From contig NZ_JAOQJC010000037.1 in the NCBI RefSeq assembly GCF_025567625.1, positions 1 to 64,000 on the forward strand: a stretch of 64,000 nucleotides of DNA, written 5' to 3'. Under the pieces are notes generated by a model. The model was not told the origin of the DNA and did no database searches. It was given only the letters and a program-made list of their open reading frames with translations. Below are positions 50,840 through 59,583 of this stretch, in pieces. The number at the start of each line of letters is the position of its first letter. The stretch's first letter is position 1. Source of the DNA: Paenibacillus sp. J5C2022. GTDB lineage: Bacteria > Bacillota > Bacilli > Paenibacillales > Paenibacillaceae. The translations under genes were made by a program, and so were the position numbers.

Positions 50840-51310
50840 ATGCCGGAAAAAATGCTTCCGCTCGACGAATTTTTGAAGCTAGACGCTGACGAGCAAGTAG
50901 AAAAGTTGAAAAGATGGAAGATGGACTATACGTTGAAGGATATACGGGAAGCTTGGAATTTCAAGCATTCTGCGCAGTATTACATGCTGCTTAAGAAGCT
51001 GCGCATCTACGAGCGCGTGGTGAACAAATCGGACAAATTCTATCCCGTGCAGGAGCAGCTGCAACAGCGTCCCGGCGCGATGGAGGAGCGGGGCTGGCGT
51101 AGCGGCGGTTACCAAGCGATGAAGTCGGACGCCTTCGATTACCAATTGAATACGACGTTGAAGGGGCCGGATCTTGCGGACAAGCTGGAGCGTCTTGCGC
51201 ACTTCTTGAAAGGGGAGCAGAAGGATATCTCCATTAAATTGTCCATTGTGGCGCTGGAGCCGCAAGAACAGCAAGCACAATCGGACGAAGGCTCCCAGCA
51301 GCCCGAATAG
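50840..51310 (+). CDS. Conserved hypothetical protein
   Basis: 156 residues, soluble, no signal peptide. The first 60 residues suggest a helix-turn-helix-like unit (LKDIREAWNFKHSAQYYMLL follows a sensor-like acidic helix), which would make it a DNA-binding protein, but the match is only by eye. The C-terminal part is amphipathic with KDISIKLSIVAL and a Gln/Glu-rich tail. GGAGGGG precedes ATG 50840; a perfect terminator follows. Single-gene unit. Family not recognised. Confidence 0.65.
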   Translation: MPEKMLPLDEFLKLDADEQVEKLKRWKMDYTLKDIREAWNFKHSAQYYMLLKKLRIYERVVNKSDKFYPVQEQLQQRPGAMEERGWRSGGYQAMKSDAFDYQLNTTLKGPDLADKLERLAHFLKGEQKDISIKLSIVALEPQEQQAQSDEGSQQPE

Positions 51311-51313
51311 TTG

Positions 51314-51352
51314 AAAAAGCAGACACCTTGCCATAAGGTGTCTGCTTTTTTG
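51314..51352. terminator. Perfect bidirectional terminator
   Basis: AAAAAGCAGACACCTT (51314-51329) pairs perfectly with AAGGTGTCTGCTTTTT (51335-51350). T-runs on both strands allow it to serve the DUF1128 gene from the other side. Confidence 0.93.
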
Positions 51353-51435
51353 CCTCTCCTTGCATGTTGTACAATGGGAAAAATGTCGAAATATAAAAGT
51401 TAATTGAAATTTGTGGAAATTCAAAGCGGGCCAGC

Positions 51436-51657
51436 TTATTTCCGCAGCTTGCCCAGCTCGGAGACGAGCGCTTCCACTTCGCTGATGCTGAAGTTGTTCT
51501 TGGACTGAACGACTTCATAAATGTCTCTGATGTCCTCGTATTGCTCGATCTTGAAGTTCGAAGCCTGCATCGCTGCGGCTGACGCCATCTTCAGCTTGAC
51601 TTTGATCGCTTCGATCATGTAGACGATATTGTCCTCTGTATGCTGTTCCAAATTCAC
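51436..51657 (-). CDS. DUF1128 family protein
   Basis: 73 residues from GTG 51657. The sequence is the standard small helical DUF1128 protein of Bacillales: NIVYMIEAIKVKLKMASAAA, QYEDIRDIYEVVQSKNNFS, ending VSELGKLRK. Function unknown. GGGGAAGGTG is placed correctly before GTG 51657; the ATG at 51693 adds 12 residues not seen in the family. Confidence 0.88.
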   Translation of the reverse strand: MNLEQHTEDNIVYMIEAIKVKLKMASAAAMQASNFKIEQYEDIRDIYEVVQSKNNFSISEVEALVSELGKLRK

Positions 51658-51732
51658 GACTTCACCTTCCCCTCTCGTCCTTGTCAGATTCAATCATTGT
51701 AACATGTTTCGCCGGGACACGCTTTAATCAAA

Positions 51733-51761
51733 TTGATGATCGTAGGAAAATTGGCTACAAT
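51733..51761 (+). promoter_or_regulatory. Promoter upstream of yyaC
   Basis: TTGATG (51733-51738), 17-bp spacer, TACAAT (51756-51761). Leaves a leader of about 115 nt before the yyaC start. A sporulation-specific promoter could also exist and was not resolved. Confidence 0.5.
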
Positions 51762-51881
51762 GAATGGATGGGATAGCCTTCATCAAAGCCATTCCATAAT
51801 AGTACGGTTCAAAAAACCCGGTTTTCAGCACTGAGAAGGACAACCTCTATAAAGAGATCGGAAGTAAAGGCAGGAATATAA

Positions 51882-52424
51882 ATGTTGGATATGCGCGCAT
51901 ATGCGGCAACGAGCGAGGAGCTTCGCCGGCTGCTGAACGATATTGCGGTCCGGCATCCGGATTGCGACCAAATCACCTTTCTGTGCATCGGAAGCGACTG
52001 CTCGACAGGAGACGCTTACGGTCCGTTGGTCGGCTCGGAGCTTGCCGCGAGAGGATTTCCTCATATTATAGGCACGCTGGATACGCCATGCGATGCAAGA
52101 AGCGTTGCAGCCGCTGCAGCGGCTGCAAGGGAGCGCGAGGCTGCCGGAGCGATTACGATCGCCATTGACGCATGCCTGGGCAAGCCAGAGGCTGTCGGGA
52201 GCATGCTGGCGGCAAGCGGTCCGCTGGAGCCGGGTGAAGCGTTAAATAGAGGCTTGCCCCCGCTGGGACATTATCATATTAAGGGGATCGTCAACCGGTT
52301 CGGCCCCAAGGCTTACTGGATGCTTCAGACGACCTCGCTGCGTCTGGTAATGAAGATGGCGGCGGAGACGGCAAGCGCCATTGGGCAAGCGTGGCCGGCT
52401 TCAGCCGGTTCGGATAGGGAATAG
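51882..52424 (+). CDS. yyaC: YyaC family spore protease
   Basis: 180 residues of the DUF1256/YyaC family, related to the germination protease GPR and found only in spore formers. Family stretches are ITFLCIGSDCSTGDAYGPLVG, PHIIGTLDTPCDA and GAITIAIDACLGKPE, containing the conserved Asp residues expected for an aspartate-type peptidase. GGCAGGAA precedes ATG 51882. Evidence that the organism sporulates. The methyltransferase gene follows by 15 bp. Confidence 0.9.
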   Translation: MLDMRAYAATSEELRRLLNDIAVRHPDCDQITFLCIGSDCSTGDAYGPLVGSELAARGFPHIIGTLDTPCDARSVAAAAAAAREREAAGAITIAIDACLGKPEAVGSMLAASGPLEPGEALNRGLPPLGHYHIKGIVNRFGPKAYWMLQTTSLRLVMKMAAETASAIGQAWPASAGSDRE

Positions 52425-52439
52425 AAGGAGTGAGAGCAC

Positions 52440-53615
52440 ATGCAGGAAGCATGGCAGCAGGACATTATCGGATGGATGGGTGAGGGGGCGCTGCGAGGTG
52501 CTACTCTGAGCGGCTTGCGCCGCAAGGACAAGGAGTTGCCGACGCGTATCGTCGTCAGGCCTATCATATTGAAGAATGGATTTCACTATCAGTTCGAGTC
52601 CCACTTCGCCAGGAAAGTGACGCATATGAACGTGGAGGCGGAGAGAGCGGGGGAGCAGCTGCTGGAGGCGCTTATGCGGGATTACAAGCAGGCTCTCTTG
52701 AAGACGCCCGAAGCGGACGTGCAGATTCTGTTGAACAAGAAGGGGAAAGCGTCAATCCGCAAGTCTTCCCCTACCGGCAACGCCAATGCCGAAGATATGC
52801 AGCACAATCGCCAGAAGCAAAGAGTTCTCCAGGAGGGAGATGCGGCTCCGTTCCTTGTAGAGCTGGGTATCATGACGCCGGACGGGCACGTGAAATCCCA
52901 GAAGCAGGATAAATATCGTCAGATCAATCGGTTCCTCGAGATGGTCGGCGATGTGATGCATGCGCTTCCGCAAAATCGAACGATTCAGATTGTAGATTTC
53001 GGCTGCGGCAAGTCCTACCTGACCTTTGCCCTCTATCATTTGCTCAAAGTCGTTCACGGCTTTGACGTCAACATCGCAGGTTTGGATCTGAAAGCGGATG
53101 TGATCAGTTTTTGTTCAGACTTGTCTGCTAAGCTGGGATATGAGGGACTTGCGTTCCAGGTAGGCGATATTGCGGAGTATGAAGAGACGCGGAAGGCGGA
53201 CATGGTCGTGACGCTGCATGCATGCGATACGGCGACGGATGCGGCGCTGGCGAAGGCGGTTCATTGGGGGGCCTCCGTCATCATGTCTGTACCTTGCTGC
53301 CAGCATGAGCTGTTCAGGCAAGTCCGGAACGACACGCTGGCGCCTATATTGTCGCATGGGCTGCTTAAGGAGCGTTTTGCCGCGCTCGCCACGGATGCGG
53401 CGCGAGGGAGCCTGCTTGAAGTGCTGGGCTACAAGGTGCAGATGTTGGAATTTGTCGATCCGGAGCATACGCCCAAAAATTTGCTGATTCGAGCAGTGAA
53501 GGGTGAGCAAAAAGAACTATCCCGGCAAAAGTGGGAAGAATATAAAAGCTTTAAGCACTTTCTTCATCTATCGCCTGCATTGGAGAGAGCGCTTGCGGAG
53601 AAGTGGCCGGACTGA
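52440..53615 (+). CDS. Class I SAM-dependent methyltransferase
   Basis: 391 residues. N-terminal 150 residues form a substrate-binding part; the Rossmann core begins with motif I IVDFGCGKSYLTFALYHLLK near residue 184. MVVTLHACDTATDAALAKA and SVIMSVPCCQHELFRQV are characteristic of the Pfam Methyltransf_32-like group (PF13679), thought to act on RNA or protein. GAAGGAGTGAGAG precedes ATG 52440. Substrate unknown. Confidence 0.83.
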   Translation: MQEAWQQDIIGWMGEGALRGATLSGLRRKDKELPTRIVVRPIILKNGFHYQFESHFARKVTHMNVEAERAGEQLLEALMRDYKQALLKTPEADVQILLNKKGKASIRKSSPTGNANAEDMQHNRQKQRVLQEGDAAPFLVELGIMTPDGHVKSQKQDKYRQINRFLEMVGDVMHALPQNRTIQIVDFGCGKSYLTFALYHLLKVVHGFDVNIAGLDLKADVISFCSDLSAKLGYEGLAFQVGDIAEYEETRKADMVVTLHACDTATDAALAKAVHWGASVIMSVPCCQHELFRQVRNDTLAPILSHGLLKERFAALATDAARGSLLEVLGYKVQMLEFVDPEHTPKNLLIRAVKGEQKELSRQKWEEYKSFKHFLHLSPALERALAEKWPD

Positions 53616-53652
53616 TCGGGAAAATGCCGGTCATTTCTTGCAAATTCGCTAA

Positions 53653-53681
53653 TTGTCGTTACCGGTAACATTTGCTACAAT
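53653..53681 (+). promoter_or_regulatory. Promoter of the diguanylate cyclase gene
   Basis: TTGTCG (53653-53658), 17-bp spacer, TACAAT (53676-53681). Lies 38 bp before the TTG start. Confidence 0.6.
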
Positions 53682-53718
53682 GGAAGAAGATGGCTAACAA
53701 ACGAAGTGGTGAACCTTA

Positions 53719-55410
53719 TTGGATTGGATAATATGGCTCGACTTGGCGATATTCCTGGGATTATTAGGCTTGCTGCTGTACATATATATCACAAGCGCGT
53801 TCACGGTTTTGCACCGCATCTATTTGCTGCTGCATGTCTTGTTCATGTTCTGGCCGTTGTTTCAATTCGCCGCACATACTGCGGACGGATCGCAGTTTAG
53901 GCTATTTTACCTATCCGCATCTTATGTTGCGCTATCGTTATTGGGGCTGGGCTGGTTTGTGTTTATTCTGTTTTTGACGGCCAGATCCTATTTCATCATC
54001 AGGAAGAGCGTGTTGTTTCTATTATCGTTGCCGGCACTTGTGTCGGTTCTTATTATTGTATGGAATCACGATCATCAATTTCTGGACGTGTACGAGACAT
54101 TGGAGTCCGGCATTCAGCAGCAGCATGGCTCGTTGTTCTGGATCATGGTGGCTCAGCTTGCTCTGTATATGTCCGTGTCCATCGTTATACTGCTCTACAA
54201 GCTGAAGAACGGGGAGGAGTCCCCCAAGCACCGCGACATGATCTGGACGGCGTTCAACGGCGTGTTTTTGCTGTCTTTTTCCGCGTTGCTTGACTTTGCG
54301 TTGAACATCGTGCTCATTGCATACATCGGCCGATTCATTCCGGTTATATCGATCGGGCTTATGCTGACCGCCCTCTATATCGTCCATGCGATTATTCGCA
54401 GCAAGGTGTTCGATATTATTCAGATTGCGCAGCAGGATGTCATGAATACGATGTCTACCGGCATTATCGTATTGGACGAGAACAACCGGATCATTGAAGT
54501 GAACAAGGCGATCAAGCACATCTTCCGGTTCCACTTCGGAGATGTGTTCAATCCTGCCATGCTGAGCGGACAGTTCAAGGGAGAGACGAAGCGGAAGTTC
54601 CGGCGGATATTCGATGAGATGGAAGCCCGGCCGCTGGAGCGTCTGGAGTTCGAGATTATGCTGAAGGTAGATGCGGAGCGGCATATTATTATGCAGTCGG
54701 CTCCCATCCTGGACAGGAAGAAGAAGATGCTGGGGAAGGTGCTTACCTTCCAGGATGTAACCGAACTGCGCCGGCTCGTCATGGAGACGGATCAGCAGAA
54801 CAGACAGCTTCAGGATCAGAATACGGAGCTGCTGATCATGCAGGACAAGCTGTATCAGGCGAACAAGCAGCTCGAGCAGATGGCGGTAACCGACAGCTTG
54901 ACAGGCTGCTTCAATAGAAGATACTTGCTGGAGCAGCTGGAGAAGGAAGTTGCGGATAATATCCGGTACGGCATTCCGTTCTCGCTCTTCATATTCGATC
55001 TCGACTTCTTCAAGACGGTGAATGACAAGTACGGGCATCTGGCAGGCGACGAAGTACTGTGCAGTACGGTGGATACAGTACGGAGCGTGATTCGGCTGAC
55101 CGACGTGCTGGCCAGGCTCGGAGGAGAGGAGTTCGCGGTCTATCTTCCCCATACGAACCGGGAGCAAGCGGAAGTGATCGCGGAGCAGGTGAAGAGCGCC
55201 GTCGAGCATAATCGGATCAGCTCCGATCAGAGCGATTCCGATATTTCGGTTACGATCAGCATGGGTGTCATATCGATTGACCGGTTCCATGAGGATTGTT
55301 TGTTCGATTCCAAGCGATTTCTTAGAAGCTTGATGGCCCAGGCCGATGCGGCCTTGTACGAGGCCAAGTATAATGGACGCAATTGCGTTGTGAAGCGAAA
55401 GCTGGCTTAA
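53719..55410 (+). CDS. Membrane diguanylate cyclase: 7TM-PAS-GGDEF
   Basis: 563 residues. Seven or eight spans fill residues 1-230 in the pattern of the histidine-kinase N-terminal 7TM sensor; a PAS domain follows (about 240-355; NTMSTGIIVLDENNRIIEVN), then a coil and a GGDEF domain (about 395-560) with the active-site LARLGGEEFAVYLP, so the signature GGEEF is intact and catalysis of c-di-GMP synthesis is expected. No RxxD inhibitory site is clear. TTG 53719 is the only start that keeps the first span; its ribosome-binding site (AGTGGTG) is modest. The HD-GYP-like gene follows by 76 bp. Confidence 0.9.
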   Translation: MDWIIWLDLAIFLGLLGLLLYIYITSAFTVLHRIYLLLHVLFMFWPLFQFAAHTADGSQFRLFYLSASYVALSLLGLGWFVFILFLTARSYFIIRKSVLFLLSLPALVSVLIIVWNHDHQFLDVYETLESGIQQQHGSLFWIMVAQLALYMSVSIVILLYKLKNGEESPKHRDMIWTAFNGVFLLSFSALLDFALNIVLIAYIGRFIPVISIGLMLTALYIVHAIIRSKVFDIIQIAQQDVMNTMSTGIIVLDENNRIIEVNKAIKHIFRFHFGDVFNPAMLSGQFKGETKRKFRRIFDEMEARPLERLEFEIMLKVDAERHIIMQSAPILDRKKKMLGKVLTFQDVTELRRLVMETDQQNRQLQDQNTELLIMQDKLYQANKQLEQMAVTDSLTGCFNRRYLLEQLEKEVADNIRYGIPFSLFIFDLDFFKTVNDKYGHLAGDEVLCSTVDTVRSVIRLTDVLARLGGEEFAVYLPHTNREQAEVIAEQVKSAVEHNRISSDQSDSDISVTISMGVISIDRFHEDCLFDSKRFLRSLMAQADAALYEAKYNGRNCVVKRKLA

Positions 55411-55486
55411 TGTCTTGCCTGCACTTTTCATGGCTGATAAGATAGAACTAGTCGAAACTGGGAAGTGCAAGGGCGGGAGCAATCTA

Positions 55487-56569
55487 ATGAGAAGAGTACA
55501 AATTGGAATGGTCAAGCCTGGGGACAAAGTAGCAAAGCCCGTTTTTCAAGAGAATGGCAACGTTCTGCTTGGCGAAGGGGTGGAGTTGAATGATCGTTAT
55601 ATCGAGCGGTTGCGCAATTTGGGCATTGATTATTTGTTTATTGAAGATGGACTTACCGACGATATAGATCCTGAGGATACCATTCGGGAAGAGACCAGGC
55701 AACAGGCGGTCAGCACGATCTACAAGACGATGACTTCCATTAAAGAAGACTTCGGGGACAAAGGAAGAACGATTGCTCCGGATATGGGGCGCAACTTTCG
55801 GAGCATATTCGGCAGTATAATGCAGGACTTGGCGACCAGGCCGAATATGCTTGTCAACTTGTCCAGCATCCATTCCATGGACGCCTATCTGTTCCAGCAT
55901 TCCTTCAACGTGGCGGTGCTGGCCGGCATTATGGGCATTGCGAAAGGAATGAACCGCATCCAGCTGGAAGAGCTGGGCGTAGGAGCGCTGCTGTTCGACA
56001 TCGGGATGACCCGTATGCCGCAGAAGATGCTGACGAGCAGCGGCCGTTATTCGCCGGAGGAGCAGGAGATGCTGCGAACGCATCCGAAGGAAGGCTTCGA
56101 TATTTTACGCAAGTACCATGACATATCCATTGTATCGGCTCACTGTGCGCTGCAGCATCATGAACGGTTCAACGGCTCGGGATATCCGCGCGGACTGAAG
56201 AAGGACGAGATTCATCTGTACGGTCAGATCGTCGGGCTGGCGGATATGTACGACGCCCTCGTCTCGCCCCGGCCCCACCGCAAGCGATATACGACAAGCG
56301 AAGCGGTGGAGTTTCTATTTGCCGCGGGAGGCACTTTTTTTGATCTGGAGCTCATCAAGCTGTTCTGCAGCCATATATCCGTGTATCCGGTATCCACGAC
56401 GCTGCTCTTGAATACGGGGCAGACGGTCGTCGTGACCGAGAATAATCCGCTCGCTGTCCATCGTCCCCGAGTGCGAGTGATTAAGGAAGCGGATGGTACG
56501 GAGCTGAAGTCTCCCTACGAGATGGAATTGAAGGACGAGCTGCATATTACGATCGTGAAAGAGCTGTGA
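55487..56569 (+). CDS. HD-GYP domain protein with altered HD motif
   Basis: 360 residues. The N-terminal 100 residues form an accessory domain (VKPGDKVAKPVFQENGNVLL); the HD-GYP domain spans about 125-315. The YxxxH helix FQHSFNVAVLAGI and the HHERFNGSGYPRGL motif are intact, but the HD dyad itself reads LLFDIGM, i.e. Phe170 replaces the metal-binding His. Loss of that His would be expected to weaken or abolish c-di-GMP hydrolysis, leaving a sensor or adaptor. A short C-terminal strand domain follows. ATG 55487 is chosen by the GGGCGGGAG upstream. Likely operon with the GGDEF gene. Confidence 0.87.
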   Translation: MRRVQIGMVKPGDKVAKPVFQENGNVLLGEGVELNDRYIERLRNLGIDYLFIEDGLTDDIDPEDTIREETRQQAVSTIYKTMTSIKEDFGDKGRTIAPDMGRNFRSIFGSIMQDLATRPNMLVNLSSIHSMDAYLFQHSFNVAVLAGIMGIAKGMNRIQLEELGVGALLFDIGMTRMPQKMLTSSGRYSPEEQEMLRTHPKEGFDILRKYHDISIVSAHCALQHHERFNGSGYPRGLKKDEIHLYGQIVGLADMYDALVSPRPHRKRYTTSEAVEFLFAAGGTFFDLELIKLFCSHISVYPVSTTLLLNTGQTVVVTENNPLAVHRPRVRVIKEADGTELKSPYEMELKDELHITIVKEL

Positions 56570-56581
56570 ACGCCCATTGTG

Positions 56582-56620
56582 CCTCTTCCGGACTGCTTAT
56601 TTGCAGCGGAGGAGGTTTTT
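56582..56620 (+). terminator. Terminator after the HD-GYP gene
   Basis: CCTCTTCCG (56582-56590) pairs with CGGAGGAGG (56607-56615, one G-T), followed by six T. Confidence 0.85.
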
Positions 56621-56630
56621 TGCTGCGGCT

Positions 56631-56658
56631 TTGAATCCGCCCTGGATTGGGTTACAAT
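56631..56658 (+). promoter_or_regulatory. Promoter of the thiL-tsa operon
   Basis: TTGAAT (56631-56636), 16-bp spacer, TACAAT (56653-56658), 44 bp before the thiL start. Confidence 0.55.
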
Positions 56659-56702
56659 GAAACTGGCATTAGCAGGAGATGGACGGCCTGGAGGAGAATA
56701 AC

Positions 56703-57788
56703 GTGGACGAGTTCAAAAGGATTGCGTACTGGACAAACGGCAGACAGCAGCCGGAGTGGCAGCGCGAGCGCGGAGTAGAGCTTGGCATCGGCGACGATGC
56801 AGCCGTAGTCGCGCTGCCCGCCTCCCTTAACGGCCTGTCTGGCGATGCTCATATGGTGCTCGCCGTAGATACGATGGTGGAACATGTGCACTTCAGTTCC
56901 ATCACGATGGCCGATGAAGATATTGGCTACAAGGCGCTTGCTTGCAATGTAAGCGATATAGCCGCTATGGGGGCCGTTCCGCTGCATTCTCTCGTAGCGG
57001 TCAGCGTGCCGAAGTCATACAATGCAGACCGCATTCGCCGTCTGTATGACGGCATATACGCATGCGCCGACAAGTATGGCGTGGCGGTCATCGGAGGCGA
57101 TACGACGTCCGCGCCGGCTCATCTGACGATAAGCGTGACAGTGACGGGAGCTGTGGAAGCGGGCCGGGCGCTGAAGCGCTCCGGAGCGCGGCCCGGCGAT
57201 GCCGTGTTCGTGACGGGACCGATCGGCATGTCGGCGGCCGGTCTGCATCTGCTGCAGCATGCCGGCGAAGCGGAACGGTCGGAGTATGCCCGACTGATCG
57301 CCGCGCACCAGCGGCCGGCGCCATCCGTCAGAGCGGGCCGGCTGCTGCTTCAGCGCGGAACATGTACGTCTCTGAACGATATTAGCGACGGACTGGCCAG
57401 TGAAGTGTGGGAGATTGCGGAAGCTTCGGGCGTGCGGTTGATGGTCGACGAGCAAGCCTTGCCGAAGAGCGGCAGCATGACCGCTTACGCCGCGCTGGCA
57501 GGTGTTCGTCCCCTGGACTGGATGCTCTACGGCGGCGAGGACTACGTACTGACGGGGACAGTGGCGGGGGAGGATGCGGACGAAGTGCGTGAAGCTTTTC
57601 ATCGCGAAGGGCTTCCGTTCTATATCATCGGTCAGGTCGAGGCGGGCGATCCCGGCGTGGAGCTGCTCTTGAGCGATGCCGGATCAGATCGGTCCGGGCA
57701 TTCGGGAGGAGCCAAGGCTCGCGGTTTTGGGAGAACCATCCCGATTGAGAAGCGGGGTTACAATCATTTTTCTACAGTGAACGGGTGA
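56703..57788 (+). CDS. thiL: Thiamine-monophosphate kinase
   Basis: Phosphorylates thiamine-P to thiamine diphosphate using ATP. 361 residues. Characteristic ELGIGDDAAVV near residue 31 and the Asp-rich metal sites VDTMVEHVHF and GYKALACNVSDIAAMGA, plus VIGGDTTSAP, are all present. GTG 56703 follows GGAGGAG by 5 nt and starts at the usual family N-terminus; an ATG at 56679 lacks a site. First gene of the tsa operon, as in Bacillus subtilis. Confidence 0.94.
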   Translation: MDEFKRIAYWTNGRQQPEWQRERGVELGIGDDAAVVALPASLNGLSGDAHMVLAVDTMVEHVHFSSITMADEDIGYKALACNVSDIAAMGAVPLHSLVAVSVPKSYNADRIRRLYDGIYACADKYGVAVIGGDTTSAPAHLTISVTVTGAVEAGRALKRSGARPGDAVFVTGPIGMSAAGLHLLQHAGEAERSEYARLIAAHQRPAPSVRAGRLLLQRGTCTSLNDISDGLASEVWEIAEASGVRLMVDEQALPKSGSMTAYAALAGVRPLDWMLYGGEDYVLTGTVAGEDADEVREAFHREGLPFYIIGQVEAGDPGVELLLSDAGSDRSGHSGGAKARGFGRTIPIEKRGYNHFSTVNG

Positions 57789-57793
57789 GTGTT

Positions 57794-58282
57794 ATGGAAT
57801 GGAATAACGGTGAAGTGATATGGATGGCACACTCGCAGGAAGACACGATGCGGCTTGCGAGGAAGCTGGCTGAGCTGGCTGTGCCGGGAACGATCATTGC
57901 CCTTGACGGCGATCTGGGAGCGGGGAAGACGACATGGTCGCAAGCGTTCGCAGCGTCGATCGGCGTAAGAGATGTGGTGAACAGCCCTACTTTCACAATT
58001 ATTAAAGAGTACGAGGGGGAGCAGCTGTCCTTCTATCATATGGATGTATACCGGCTATCGATGGAGGAAGCCGACGAGCTTGGACTGGACGAATATTTCT
58101 TCGGCGATGGTGTGACGGTTGTGGAATGGGCCAGTCTGATCGACGAGCTGCTTCCGCCTCGCCGACTGGAGATCTATATCGAGCATGCCGGAGACGGAGC
58201 AAGAGAATTTCGAATCAAGGGATATGGCGTTCCCTATGCACAATGGTGCCAGTTGCTGAATGAGATGGGGGAGTCGGAATGA
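57794..58282 (+). CDS. tsaE: tRNA threonylcarbamoyladenosine biosynthesis ATPase
   Basis: 162 residues. P-loop LDGDLGAGKTTWSQAFA near residue 36-52, switch SPTFTIIKEYEG and the C-terminal GVTVVEWASLIDELLP are family hallmarks. TsaE works with TsaB and TsaD in making t6A37 in tRNA. ATG 57794 is preferred over GTG 57785, which overlaps the thiL end. The stop overlaps tsaB by 4 bp. Confidence 0.95.
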   Translation: MEWNNGEVIWMAHSQEDTMRLARKLAELAVPGTIIALDGDLGAGKTTWSQAFAASIGVRDVVNSPTFTIIKEYEGEQLSFYHMDVYRLSMEEADELGLDEYFFGDGVTVVEWASLIDELLPPRRLEIYIEHAGDGAREFRIKGYGVPYAQWCQLLNEMGESE

Positions 58283-59088
58283 TGAGCGGAATTGCCGCAG
58301 GGACGGTCATCGCCTTGGATACTTCGACAGCGGCGATGGCAGGCGCGGTCATAGAGAATGGGGCAGTGAAGGGTGAGACGCAAGCGGTGGCGGAGCGGAA
58401 CCACTCTGTCCATGTCATATCGCATATGAAGTCTATGCTGGATCAAGCGGGCGTAGGCCGGGAGGAACTGGACGGCATTGTTGTCGGACAAGGACCCGGC
58501 TCGTATACCGGCGTCCGGATTGCCGTGACGGCAGCGAAGACGCTGGGCTGGGCATGGGATAAGCCGGTTGTGGGGATTTCCAGTCTTGAGGCTTTAGGGT
58601 ATGGAGCGCTGCACCAATGCAAGGCGCAGTTCGGTGCTGATGCCGGGGAGTACTGGATCATGCCCGTTATGGATGCCCGGAGAGGGCAAGTATATACAGG
58701 CGGCTTCCGGTGGAATGAGCAGGACGGCGGCAACTGGACCCGCTGGGCGGACGACGGCATTCTCCTGATGAAGGAGTGGGTGGATGCCCTGCTGGGCAAG
58801 CTGGATCGGCGTCTCTCCGAAGAAGAGGGCAGGCCGGTGCTTGTTGTGGCAGGCGATCTGACGCAGCACGAAGAGGAAGCGGAGCGGCTGAACGTGAAGG
58901 CGGCAGAGAGCGGCGTTCGCACCCATCTGCTGCCTTATACGATGGAAGGGCAATATCTCGCTCGGCTTGGCTTGAAGGCGCTGAACGAAGGAGCGGGCCA
59001 GTCTGCTCACGATATCGTGCCTAATTATACCCAGCTTACGGAGGCGGAAGTGAAGCTGAAGGCGAAGCAGGCGGGTGAGCAGTCGTAA
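58279..59088 (+). CDS. tsaB: tRNA t6A biosynthesis scaffold protein
   Basis: 269 residues, ASKHA-fold paralogue of TsaD without its metal site. VIALDTSTAAMAGAVIENGA at the N-terminus, then GIVVGQGPGSYTGVRIAVTAAKTLGW split over residues 72-96, are diagnostic. It dimerises with TsaD and recruits TsaE. Coupled to tsaE by ATGA overlap and directly abutting rimI. Confidence 0.95.
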   Translation: MMSGIAAGTVIALDTSTAAMAGAVIENGAVKGETQAVAERNHSVHVISHMKSMLDQAGVGREELDGIVVGQGPGSYTGVRIAVTAAKTLGWAWDKPVVGISSLEALGYGALHQCKAQFGADAGEYWIMPVMDARRGQVYTGGFRWNEQDGGNWTRWADDGILLMKEWVDALLGKLDRRLSEEEGRPVLVVAGDLTQHEEEAERLNVKAAESGVRTHLLPYTMEGQYLARLGLKALNEGAGQSAHDIVPNYTQLTEAEVKLKAKQAGEQS

Positions 59089-59583
59089 ATGAATGAGCAT
59101 GCAGACAAACTGGTATATCGGGCAATGACGGTACATGATATTCCAGCCATTCTCGCGATTGAAGAAGAAGCGTTCACGATAGCGTGGTCGGAGGAAGCGT
59201 TCCGCAATGAACTGATAAATAATATGTTCGCGCGTTATGTTGTGATGGAATATCGAAGTGAACTGATCGGGTATGGAGGCATGTGGATCATCGTCGATGA
59301 AGCGCATGTCACCAATATTGCAATACGAAGCGACTGCCGGGGAATAGGGCTTGGGTCTCGCCTGCTGGATCGGCTGCGATTGACGGCGATGGAGTACGGC
59401 GCGGTGCGCATGACGCTTGAGGTGCGCGTCTCGAACGAGCATGCGCAGAGCTTGTACCGGAAGCATGGCTTCCAGCCGGCCGGCATACGGAAGGGATACT
59501 ATTCCGACAATAACGAGGATGCGCTCATTATGTGGGCGGAGCTTGCACGCGAGCAACAGAGCGAGGAGGAGCAGCAGCAATGA
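59089..59583 (+). CDS. rimI: Ribosomal-protein-S18-alanine N-acetyltransferase-like GNAT
   Basis: 164 residues. Acetyl-CoA motif A is SDCRGIGLGSRLLDRL near residue 82-97; NEHAQSLYRKHGFQPAGIRKGY is the RimI-type end with the conserved YxKxGF-like segment. Place in the thiL-tsaE-tsaB-rimI-tsaD order supports the name. Begins immediately after the tsaB stop and overlaps tsaD by 4 bp. Confidence 0.93.
   Translation: MNEHADKLVYRAMTVHDIPAILAIEEEAFTIAWSEEAFRNELINNMFARYVVMEYRSELIGYGGMWIIVDEAHVTNIAIRSDCRGIGLGSRLLDRLRLTAMEYGAVRMTLEVRVSNEHAQSLYRKHGFQPAGIRKGYYSDNNEDALIMWAELAREQQSEEEQQQ

Noticed and set aside
54022..55527. 501-residue minus-strand frame
   Set aside because: Antisense shadow of the diguanylate cyclase gene; no recognisable domain.
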